From: Brachyhypopomus gauderio
Taxonomy: Eukaryota; Chordata; Actinopteri; Gymnotiformes; Hypopomidae
Assembly (NCBI RefSeq): GCF_052324685.1
Contig: NC_135212.1
Span: 16,624,410 to 16,688,409 of the forward strand
Length of the DNA: 64,000 nt
Direction: 5' to 3'
The position numbers were made by a program, and so were the translations under genes. A model generated the notes under the pieces. That model had not been told where the DNA came from. It saw only the letters and a list, made by a program, of their open reading frames with translations, and ran no database searches. Of this stretch, positions 39,060-50,800 are shown piece by piece; position 1 is the first letter of the stretch; the number at the start of each line of letters is the position of its first letter.

Positions 39060-40445
39060 TGTGAAATACAGTAAACGAGCCCCAAGGAGAATTCCTATCC
39101 ACTTCCAAGGTGAGATGCAGCAAGAGATCCAGAGTATGCTGAGTCATGGGATTATTAGTCAGTCCTTCACATAGTTCCTGGGCAGCCCCAGTAGTCCTTG
39201 TGAGGAAGAAGAATGGGGCCTTGCAGTTTTGTGTGGATTACCGGAAGTTGAATGAGGTCACCGTGAAGGATGCGTATCCCCTGACTAGGATAGATGATGC
39301 CCTGGATTCTCTGACAGCAGCTAGATGGTTTTCCATCTTTTGGCAAGTGGAGGTTGACAGTAAAGACAGAGAAGACAGCCTTTGCTATGAAAAGTGGCCT
39401 ATTTGAGTTTAATGTCTTACAATTCGGCTTCTGTAATGCGGCACGTACATTTCAGAGCTTAATGGAGTTAGTCCTGGCCGATTTGCAATGGACCCCATGA
39501 CTGATTTATTTAGATGACATAATTGTCTTTGGAAGGACTTTTGAAGAGCATCTCAACCGTCTTCAAGTACTGCTGGAAAAACTGAAGGAGGCTAATTTGA
39601 AAGTTAAGTGGAGTAAGTGCCAGCTCTTCGCAAGAGAGGTGCAGTATCTAGGATATATAATCTCTCGAAATGGCAGTCTGACAGATCCTGAAAAAGTGGC
39701 TGTGGTCAAGGAGTGGAAGATTCCTCAAAGCCAGACTAAAGTGCAAAGTTTTCTGGGGTTGGCCTCAGGTGGTTCGTGCAGGATTTTGCTACCATAGCCC
39801 AGCCACTGCATAAACTGACTGAAAAAGGGACAAAGATGGTATGGAGTACTCTGTCAAGAGGCTTTTGATGAATTGAAGAAGCACTTGATAATGGCTCCTA
39901 TATTAGCCTTCCCGGGTCCTGATAAGCCCTTCTTGCTTGATACCAATGCTAGTGATGTGGGCATTGGAGGTGTTTTGTCCCAATCGGTGGATGGCAGAGA
40001 GCGAGTTTTAGCTTATGCCAGTAGAGCCCTGAGCAAGACAGAGGAATTATGCTACAACCAAGAAAGAGCTACTGGCAGCATTACCTTTTGGGGAGACGTT
40101 TACACTCCGGACGGAACACAACGCATTGAACTGGCTTCATAGCTTTGAGCAACCTGAAGGTCAAATTGCCCAGTGGTTGGAGCAGTTAGCTTTTTTTGAT
40201 TATGAGATAATCGGCCAGGGAAAAACCTTGGCAATGCTGATGCCCTATCACGTGCCCCTATGACTTGTGAATTAAGGGCTGTGGTGCGGCAAGTGGATGA
40301 AGAAGTTGAGGATGAAGGTATGAGGTGGGATTGGAGGCAGGCACAGAGTAACGATGAGCAGCTTCAGAAAGTATGGGATTGGGTGGAGAAGTTTGGGGCA
40401 ACACCCCCTGATGAACTGAAGAGTGACACACAGTTAAGGGGGTAC
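39060..40445 (+). pseudogene. Ty3/Gypsy pol fragment 1 (reverse transcriptase-RNase H)
   Basis: Frames in order: WAAPVVLVRKKNGALQFCVDYRKLNE (RT fingers), DAYPLTRIDDALDSL, YLDDIIVFGRTFEEHL (the catalytic YxDD, about 39508), KCQLFAREVQYLGYIIS, then the RNase H start FLLDTNASDVGIGGVLSQ (about 39920-39980). At least four frame changes or stops occur, and several short deletions, e.g. at 39355-39410. No LTR, integrase or gag belongs to it in this window. Confidence 0.88.
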
Positions 40446-40489
40446 TGAAACATGCAGAGTACCCTATGTGTGAGGGACCGCATACTATG

Positions 40490-43400
40490 GAGTCGACAAT
40501 GGGGCATCGGTAGTGTTGATGTATGTGAGCCATCATAGACCGGGCGGAGGGGACTGCGGTGTGCATCATGCCGTATGAACACAAACTTAGCAGCACGCAA
40601 GGAAGGTGGAAAATGGGACCGCTGTAGGCCATGCTGAGAGGTGGGCACGGGCACAAAAGCACCCAAGAACTCACGAAGGGCCTGCCACTGGTGGCCAGCG
40701 GACCATGGAGCAGTAGGACAAGGGAGAAAATCTCCGGGGACCCGCAAGGGCTGGCCATAGACGAGTTCGGCCGACAAAGCCTGGAGATCCTCTTTGGGGG
40801 ATGACCTGAGGCCCAGCATGACCCAGGGGAGTCTATCCACCCAGTTGCCGTCCCGGAGGCTGGCCCCGAGTGCAGCTTTCATAGAGCGATGGAAACGCTC
40901 ACAAAGCCCATTGGGCCAGGGATGGTAGGCCGTCATGCGGTGCAAGTGTACTCTGAGGCCCTCAGCCACGCCGTTCCGGAGGGCAGAAGTGAACTGAGGC
41001 CCGCGGTCCGAGGACATATCCGACGGGACGCCAAACCGTGCGACCCACATGCCAATAAACGCCCGGGCCACTTCCGAGGCCGTAGTGGAGGACAACGGTA
41101 TGGCTTCCGGCCACCTCTTGGTCCTGTCGATGACGGTGAGGAGGTGAGAGGAACCACGGGATGGTGGCAGTGGCCCCACTAAATCCACATGCACGTGGTC
41201 GAAACGCCGCTCCGGCACAGGAAACGAATCCAGAGGGGCCTTAACGTGTATGTGCACCTTGGCGCGCTGACAGGCTACACAAGCTCTAACTCAATCGCGA
41301 GCATCCTTCCTGAGGCCATGCCAGACAAACTTGTCCGCCACTAGCTTCTGCGACGCCCTCCTGCCGGGGTGTGAGAGACCGTGTATAGAATCAAAAACCA
41401 GCTTGCGCCAGCGGGCGGGGACAATAGGCCTAGGCCGGCCCATGGACACGTCACAGAGGAGCGTCACACCTGCATCACTGAAGGGAACGTCCGCCAACTG
41501 CAGGCCGGTGATTGCTGTCCTGTAGGCCTGGACTTCCGGGTCCGACGCCTGGTTTGCTGCCATACGGGAGTAGTCGATGCCGAGGTGCACAGCGCCGACG
41601 ACCCCACGAGAGAGGCAGTCGGCCACCGTCTTTCCCTGCAACGTGCTGGATGTTCATGGTGAACTCTGAGATGAAGGCCAGCTGACGCTGCTGACGAGCA
41701 GACCACGGTTCAGAAACCTTAGCCATTGCGAATGCCAATGGCTTGTGGTCCACGAACGCAGTAAACGGGCGGCCTTCCAGAAGAAAACGAAAATGCCGCA
41801 CAGCCAGGTACAGGGCGAGTAGCTCGCGGTCAAATGTGCTGTACTTGCGCTCGGGTGGAGCTGGCAACTGAAGAATGCCAAGGGCTGCCAAGCCCCATTG
41901 ACCCACTGCTCATGCACCGCGCCCATGGCGTAATCTGATGCATCTGTGGTGATGGCGATGGGCGCATCAGGAGAGGGGTGCGCCAACAAAGTGGCATCCG
42001 CCAACGCGCGCTTAGCTGCGTCAAAAGCCAGGAGCCGCTCACTAGTCCAATCCACCATTGGCGGCCTTGCCTTTGAGGGCCGTGTAGAGAGGGTGCATGA
42101 GGCCGGCTGCTTGTGGGATGAAACGGTGATAGAAGTTCACCATTCCCAGGAACTCCTGCAGGGCCTTAATTGTAAGCGGACGGGCGAAACGCTGGATAGC
42201 TTCTACCTTAGTAGGGAGTGGAACAACACCAGCCCTGGAGATGCGGTGGCCGAGAAAATCAATAAGGTGAAGTCCGAACTGGCACTTCGACGGGTTGATA
42301 ATCAGGCCGTGCTGGCTGAGACGCTCAAACAGGAGCCTGAGGTGCCGCAGGTGCTCCGACCTTGAGGCGCTGGCCACCAAAATGTCATCCAGGTAGACAA
42401 AAAGGAAAGGCAAATCATGCAGGACACTGTCCATGAGACGCTGGAATGTCTGGGCAGCATTTTTGAGGCCAAAAGGCATGCGGAGGAACTCGATCAGGCT
42501 GAAAGGAGTGATCACTGCCGTCTTCGGAATGTCCACAGGATGCACGGGGACCTGGTGGTAGCCACAGACTAAGTCCACCTTTGAAAATATGACTTTTTTG
42601 GCCAGACAGGTAGAAAAATCTTGCACATGAGGAACAGGATAGCGATCAGGAGTGGTGGCATCATTGAGCCGGCGATAGTCACAACAAGGGCGCCAGCCGC
42701 CGCCTGGTTTCTTGACAATGTGCAGTGGCGAGGCCCAGGGGCTGTCAGACCTACACACAATACCCAGGCGCTCCATCGTCCCAAACTCAGCTCTCGCTAT
42801 TGCGAGCTTGGCGGGGTCCAAACGTCTAGCGCGAGCGTGAACAGGTGGGCCCGAGGTCGCGATGTGATGCTCAACCCCATGCCTGCTGCTGTCCGAAGAA
42901 AACGTGGGTTCCGTCAGACCAGGAAACTCCGCGAGGAGACGTGAGAAATCGTCCGAGACAGAGAAAGCACCCAACAGGTCGGAGGAGCTTAAACGACTGA
43001 GCGAGCATGGGAGAGAGCTGAAAGTCTCTGTATTCACGAGGTGTCTGTTCCTAATATCAACCAGCAAGCTGTTGGCACACAGGAAATCGGCACCTAAGAG
43101 GGGAGTGGAAACCTTTGCCAGCACAAAACGCCATGTGAACCGCTGCCCACCGAAGCACAGTGGCACTGACCATTGGCCGTACGTGGGAATAGAGCGCCCG
43201 TTGGCGGCCTCAAGGGCGGGGCCAGCATGGCCTGCAGACGGCAGTGCCAGAGGTGAGCGGAGGTGTACAGACCTGCGTGGCTGCAATACACTGCTTGGCC
43301 AAGAAAATCTTGTCGGCCTCCCTAGCTAACGCACGATAATCCCTGAGGGTAGAACCCGCCAAGGTTGCGTGAACGTCGCTGTGTAACTGCTGAAGGAAAA

Positions 43401-43780
43401 TCTCCCTGAACAGAAAACACGGCGGGTGGTCGCCCAGTAGGGACGGCATGTGATCCATCAGCCCCGAAGGTTTGGAATCGCCTAAACCAGACAGCGAAAG
43501 AAGCCTGCGGGGACGCTCCGACAGCTCGAAAATTTGTAGGAGCAGTGACAAAAGGGCTTCATACTTATCGGCCTCCGGAGGGTCTTGAAGAAAACTCACC
43601 ACTCTGGAGGCGGTGCCGTTGTTCAGTGCCACGACGACATAATAATACATAATGTGTCGTCCTCCGTGATTTTCCGGATGGCGAACTGAGCCTCGGCTTG
43701 AGCAAACCAAACGGCAGCATGCTGTTCCCAAAACTCCGGTAATTTAAGCGCTACTGCGTTCGCCGACATGACGCGAATAC
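40490..43780 (-). pseudogene. Ty3/Gypsy gag-pol 2, opposite strand, decayed
   Basis: The minus strand starts with a gag-like frame near 43767 (LKLPEFWEQHAAVWFAQAEAQF, continuing in another frame to about 43290). 43286-42042 follows with the protease tail and full RT core (KPGGGWRPCCDYRRLN, FLFVYLDDILVA, KCQFGLHLIDFLGH). RNase H is at about 42050-41660 (ITTDASDYAMGAV), the integrase zinc-finger region at 41641-41291, and the integrase core at 41257-40500 (HVDLVGPLP, SDRGPQF, PNGLCERFHRS). The gag zinc knuckle and the protease Asp-Thr-Gly motif are missing, evidently deleted near 43290. There are frameshifts between domains and no recognisable LTRs. Confidence 0.9.
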
Positions 43781-43859
43781 TTCGGAATCATCCGAATAGA
43801 CGTGGGGGTCACCACGTCCTCTGGCGCGTGCAGGCGCCGCTCCCCCAGTGTCACTTAAA

Positions 43860-44899
43860 GGGTTAAAACTGAGTGGCCAAGTGCCTGTCAGGGAATTCGC
43901 TGCGAGGAGTAGTAGTCGCTACAACATTTACTTTGTTCAAAACTTGAAATATCAAATACCAAATATCAAAACTGTGAAAATAGCAATTGTGCTTCAAAAA
44001 CGCTCCCTCTGAAAAAGACTGAAGCGCGGGCGATTTCTTCAGCCACAACAAAGCAGCTTTTACTGCCGCTTCGTTTGTGGTTGTGAACACATTCTGTTGC
44101 GATCGCAGTTTGCCTTTTAATTTGTTGATTTCTTTATGTCACAGGTATCTGCCAAAATTGGACCGCGGACAAATTTAGTTGAGTACCCCTGGTCTACATG
44201 GATTAATGTTTTCAAAAAATGTGCTATAAGGACCACTTTTTGGGTCTTAGCAGCTGCAAAAAACTGTAAATCGAAATGCATCTACTTTTTTTTATCCCTT
44301 TGACATTTACCTTAACAGTACTGTGACCTTGACAACAGTGTTTTGCACATTAAATTTAATGTGAGAGACCCTATATCGTCGCTTTTTAATAGTGACTTTG
44401 TTAGCTATTTTGCATAAATATCTTTGTAAGATTATATTTTTGTATTTAGACCCCGGCTGAAGGCATTACAGCCCACTTAACATGACTTGATGTGAGCTTG
44501 GCTAAAAATTAACTTTTCTATTTTTCAATCTGCTGCAGTCAAGGAGAAGTCATCTTAAAACCATAAAGCAACTCATAAAACATAGATAAGAAATATACAA
44601 TTATAAATTGTGATTTTAAATATTCTTAAATATTTTCTTTAACCCTTATTTTTCTGTATACACACAGCCACATGCACATCTACACCATTACACCTAATCA
44701 CATCAAAAAACCTACATTCATGTTCTCCAGATTCCCTTTAAACAAAACAAATTTCTACACAAGTACATATAGGTCGACACAGATCAAAGTCTGAGTCATA
44801 AATAATTACTTCCTCCACAAGCCCAGTCTTAGGTCAGCCTCAAGACCACATGCTCACATACGCACACACTCCTGTGTGTGTGGGAGCTGAGGAAGGTCG
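43860..44899. other. Transposon debris upstream of slc19a3
   Basis: Around 44170-44193 lies a hAT-style terminus (gagtacccctgg). 44205-44270 is another end of the IS630-like family (ggtcttagcagctgcaaaaa). The rest, up to the first slc19a3 exon, is AT-rich without a recognised feature; the slc19a3 promoter must lie near its right end. Confidence 0.45.
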
Positions 44900-47800
44900 A
44901 TGAGAATGAGGTGCTGGGAGGCTGGGCAGCACTCCAGCTGGACATGCCCCACTGCTTTGCTCTCTTTGTACGGCTTCTTTGCAAACTGCAGACCAGCAGA
45001 ACCCTTCCTCACACCTTACCTGTTGGAGAACAAAAACATCTCTGGACATGTGGTGAGTGCACAAAGCTGAGAGGTGAACATATACCTTTAAGGCCTGTGC
45101 TCTTTTGTGTTGTCCTAAATATGTAAGCATAATACATCAAGTATTATTATTGTTCTTCTAATTATTATCATTTATATATATGTTTTTTGAGACATAGATA
45201 TGAAGTTGCTGGCACATGTCTGATCACATCCCAATATCAAACGAATAGTGTAAAACATGAATCTTTTAAAATAAAAGTATTAACACAGATTATATTGAAT
45301 GTGATAAAAATGATTTCACACATTTTTATATTATCCTCTTTCCCCATCTGCAAACGTGTTTATAACATTTGAGGACAGCATGTCTCTTAATGAAACAGGA
45401 CACACTATTTGTATTTCACTGTTGTTCCAATACATCAGCAAAGAACCAGTGGCACAATGCAATCAACTCTCAAGAAAAATAAGAAGTGCATGAGTATAGT
45501 GAATTGCAAAAGACAAAATTGCATCCAACCTGATTATGTTTTCCAGCAAAGCAAAACTATGTGGTAAAAAGACTGAAGGCTGAAGTAAAAGACCTTGTTC
45601 TGCATACAGGGGTGATGATGATGCAAAAACTAAATAGAGCATATCACACAGGCATCTGATGTAAATAGCATGAAAGAATTTAGTCATCTGGTCTTACCTC
45701 ACAGTACATTGGCTTTTTTAATGATTGCTTTCTCATGAATATTTATTTTAAAATATATATTACCTCATTATATATAATATCATTGGATTATCAATCATTG
45801 GATTGTCAATATTAACTATTGCTATTGTCATACCCAGGTGACCAATTACCTATTCCCCATATGGACATACTCCTACCTTGCTGTCTTGCCGCTGGTCTTC
45901 TTGATGACCGACCTGCTGCGCTACAAGCCTCTCGTTGTCCTGCAGGGCCTCTTCCTGGTCAGCAACTATCTACTGCTGTGTTTTGCCTTCGACTTGGTGG
46001 CCCTAACATACCTGCAGTTCAACTTTGCTGTGGTTACTTCTACAGAGGTGGCCTACTTCTCCTTTATCTATAGTGTCATACCAGCTGAACACTACCAACG
46101 TGCCACTGCCTACATCCGCAGTGCCATGCTAACCGGTTTTACTTTTGGAGCTACTGCAGGACAGATGTTAATATCTTTAGCTGGTGTGAGCTACTTCACA
46201 ATCAACGCCATCACACTGGGTTTCATGGGGATGGCCTTCTTGGTGTCCTTTAGTCTTCCAATGCCCCAGCATGGGATATTTTTTGGCACTGGGTCTGGGA
46301 CATGTACAAGTGCACTGAATGAAGTTACAGAAGCCACAGACCACATGGCTGGCAAGGAGATGAAGGGAGCTGTCAGTCGGTGGCATAGCATGGACTGGAT
46401 TATACTTACTGCCAGGCAAATGTGGGAGAACCTCAGGGAGTCCTACAGCACCAAAAAGCTGGTTTACTGGTGTCTGTGGTGGACACTGGCTACAGCTGGT
46501 TATGGGCAGGTCTTCAACTACATCCAACTCATGTGGGACCACATTGCGCCATCAAGCACATCTTCCATTTATAATGGAGGGGTAGAGGCTGTGTGCACAC
46601 TTGTGGGTAAGAAATTCAAGTGTGTTGTGTGTGTATGTCACTTTATTTAGTTAGCTTATAGCAGTAGCGAACCGTGACCTTTAAACCTGGGCCCGCTACC
46701 CCCCCCCCCCCCCCCCTCCCCCCGAAATTTTTTTTTTCCTTTCTTAATAAACTAAATAAAGAAAAACTGAGACGACAGTACAGCTTTAAAAACGCAATAA
46801 ACAATAATATCTGTACTAGATAACATCTTAAGCAAAATAAGTATACAAACAAAATAAGGTTCACAGCTCCGTGGTTCTCGGAAGCGGAATATGTAAACAA
46901 CGCGCACGAGGACGTCAAAGGGATGAATCGAAACTAGCTAGCGATGGTGCTAACGACAGCTAGCGTCGCCACAGCGGGCGGAAATTATCATACAGTTAAG
47001 CCCGCCCACTAAGAGAGAAGATATGATTGGTCAATTTTGCTGTCATTTGAAACTGGTATTGCGCTGAATTATAACTGCCAGGCCCTCTGTAAACGAACAG
47101 CGGGCATCACAGTCCTGATAGGGGGAGACACAGGCTCACAGGCTTCCACTCAACCCCTCACCTTCCAACACAGATTGAATAGACACGGGTGAATATTTTA
47201 TTTGCTTATATTTTTGTAATTGTTTAGATGTCGAATGTCAAACTGTAAGTAGATAAAATAAAATTGGATAATTATATATATAATGCTTTAAGAATATTTT
47301 AGGCCCTCTGAGAGGGCGTAGAGGGCCCTGACGGTTCCCCACTGGCTTATAGACATACAAAGTGTTTAGCTACAACAGTATAAGCAGTAGAACATAGTTG
47401 AGTCAAAACAAAGTTATTCAAATGCTTGTGTGTATTTTGAGCATGATCCTGTTTTTGCAAGGATTTTTTTCCCCCATTTTTTATTTTAAGAACCAGTAAT
47501 AAAACGGGCAATTAATGGTAATCAAACAACATACAAGTTTCATAATAAAAACCATACACCTTTTAACATATCCTGAATGGGGGAGACTATTCATGACCTG
47601 GAAGCATCTTAGTTGGTATGCAAATTGCATGGAAGAAAAGCTGAAGCAATTATAGCAGTAGGAGTTTGGTTATTACTCATTTTAATTACAGCCTGAGAGA
47701 CAAGGCCTTTGATGTTTTGTAATGATGTTTTTTCCATTAAATTAATGAAGTCAACACTGTTACAAAATGAAAAACTATATTTGGACAGAGGAATGCAACA

Positions 47801-50800
47801 ATGTCAACAGCACCAGAGTCTGTATTGAGTCATTTCAGACTTGTTGTTCTTGTTCTGAGGATTGCTCGTTTGGTTGAGACAATACCCAAAAAAAGATATA
47901 GATTCTATCTACTTTTTTAAAATGATGAAACAATTAGCATGCATCTTTTTAAGTAATCCCAACTAGAATATTGCTGAGTAAAAGCTATGAGCCTTTCATT
48001 GTTGGACTTATTAACTTTTTTTATTTTTTTTACATAGACCCAATTTGACAATCTTCAGTTCAAAAAACTAAAATAATTTGAGCACACCTAATATTAAATA
48101 CCACCTATTATTAAATTAATTTCATTCCAACTTAATGTCAACGTAATTTTATTGAACATTATAAAACTTAATTTGAATCTTCTTCAAATTGAAATTGAAA
48201 ATAATGGAGTCCTACAAATGGTAATGGAGGATAATTACAATATTTAATATGTCAACATTTTACATCCTCTTACATGTTTAAAGTTTTTAAATGTGAATTT
48301 CTAAAGAAAAGAAAAGAACACAGACTAGATAGCAATTATCAGTTACCAAAAATGACTTTGTCTAACAATTAATTATATAAAAACACCAAATTAAAGAAAA
48401 TAATTTGCCCTCTAATTCACACCTTAGCTTAGCTCTAAGCCTTCTTCTTTGCCACTTTCAGCTGAGTGAGCATTCCACTAAAAGGCTCTACACTCACTTG
48501 CAGTGTCGTGTCTACACTGTCCCTTCAAACAGTTTCTTTTTGAGTACTTGAGCCTTTCTTGGAAATATATGGAAATACTGAAGAGCTTCAACAGTAATGT
48601 CCACATGGTGTCCAAGGCCTCTCCAAAGTGCCACGCCTTTATCCAAACCTGCCACACCCTTATCCAAGACATTGGCCACTATACATCAAGAGCATGCAAC
48701 ACTTTTTTTTTACTAAAACAAAATAATGACATCTCACAGGAAGTCCAGAAAGTTCATTACCTATAGCTTCATTATTAATTGACCAAAAGATGATATGGCT
48801 TCCAAGAGGCTAGCTAAGCTAACCATGCCAAGAGGATAAATGATACTGAGGAAAATACTACAGTACATACTGTATGTACTACAGTACATAATACTGCTTA
48901 TATTTAATATTTAATATGCATTTTCTAAAAACCTCCCTTATGACAGCACCTGAAGCTGAGCGAGAAATGAAATTGAGTTTATCCACCACTTCATCAATAC
49001 ACCTGTTGGGTACATTAAATAAACCTTCCAATTTTAGCAGCAGGTGGGCTATATTCTTTTCAATCAAGTTGGGTAGTTCTCTCATTTCATTTTCATCCTC
49101 TACTTTCTCCACCTCTGCACTCTGATATTCTTCCTTATCATCGTCATTACCACAATCATGATTGCTTCATGTGTTTAAAGGATTCACCATTTTTCTCTGT
49201 AAAAAGTCAACCTTGAAATAAGAGTGAGGATTGTGTTTCCGGCTTCTGTGCGATACACATGTCCCATTAATGTTTGTTCTGAAACGGCAGTTTTCAAATA
49301 CACGTGATAGTTTGCTTTTTTAAATGGTGACCAATATGCTCAAAGTATTCATTTTCTGTAAAAATGGCAGTTAAAGTACAGCATGTACATTTAAATGATA
49401 ACACCTTTTTTGTTTTAATTGTGATGAATGGTGTAACGTGGCTCGCGCCACGGAGCGAGGAGATGGACACAAATGCAGAGATGAGCGAGATTTAATACAG
49501 GGAATACCAAAACCAGAGTCGATAGAACAGGCAGGGGTCATAACGTGCAAGCAGTCCGAACAAGAACAAGAAACAGGCATGACGAGACGAGAACAGGGAA
49601 GACTCACGGACCAGGCAGGAACAAACAGATGACGGGAAATACAGGGCTAGAAAAACAACGAACGTGAAAGCACAAACCGACTGATAGAACAAAACCACGG
49701 ATGACTCGACTGGGGGAATGACGGGACTTAAATACATAGAACTGAAACAAGGAACAGGTGATAACAATGACACGGGGCGTGGTAGCACCCGAGGAATCAC
49801 GGAGACAACGAGCAGGGCGGGATAAACAGGCACGGGACACAGACACAAGGGAACCCAGAGTGACAGCTACGAGAGGGGGCGTTGCCCTACGTGACAGAAC
49901 CCCCCCTCAAAGCGTGCCACTCTGGGGCACGCAAGGGCAGACAGGACAGGGACAGCGGACACAGGACAGACCGGAGGAACAGACAGGGGGAAAGCAGGGC
50001 ATGGAGACCGGGGCACGGCAGGGACAGGGGGACCAGAGATGGGCCAGGAGCCGGGCCGGGGCACGGCCACACAGGCAGGGACCGGGCGAGGCACGGGAGG
50101 AGGACTGGACAGGACAGGACAGGGGACAGACACGGGAGTTGGGCCAGAGGACAGGGCAGAGGAGAACACGGAGGCAAAGACAGCATGAATAACAGAGACT
50201 GGGACAGGAACAAGGTGGGTGATGACTTGGGGAACAGACACAGGGACAGGGACAGAGACGACACCACCAGAAACAGACACGGGAACAGGAACACAGACCT
50301 TGACAGACACAACCACAGGGACAGGAACCAAAACAAAACCAGGGACAGGACTGGGGAACATGGGGAACCCGGGCACAGGAGCAGGAACACAGGGCGGAGC
50401 AGACAGTACATGGAGTCCATGCCCAACAGGGGGCAGCACAGTCTCTTGGGGAACAGGAGCGGCTGGGCGGCGGGCAGCGGGCACAGGCGCGGCCGGGCGG
50501 CGGGCAGCGGGCACAGGCGCGGCCGGGCGGCGGGCAGCGGGCACAGGAGCGGCCGGGCGGCGGGCAGCGGGCACAGGAGCGGCCGGGCGGCGGGCAGCGG
50601 GAACAGGCAGGGTCCGCTGGCGGGCAGCGGGAACAGGCAGGGTCCGCTGGCGGGCAGCGGGCACAGGAGCGGCCGGGCGGCGGGCAGCGGGAACAGGCAG
50701 GGTCCGCTGGCGGGCAGCGGGAACAGGCAGGGTCCGCTGGCGGGCAGCGGGAACAGGAGCCGGCGTGGACGACCTCTCCTGGGTCGCGGGGACAGGAACC

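Noticed and set aside
40889..43329. Plus-strand frames across 40.9-43.3 kb
   Set aside because: Antisense shadows of the GC-rich minus-strand Gypsy pol.
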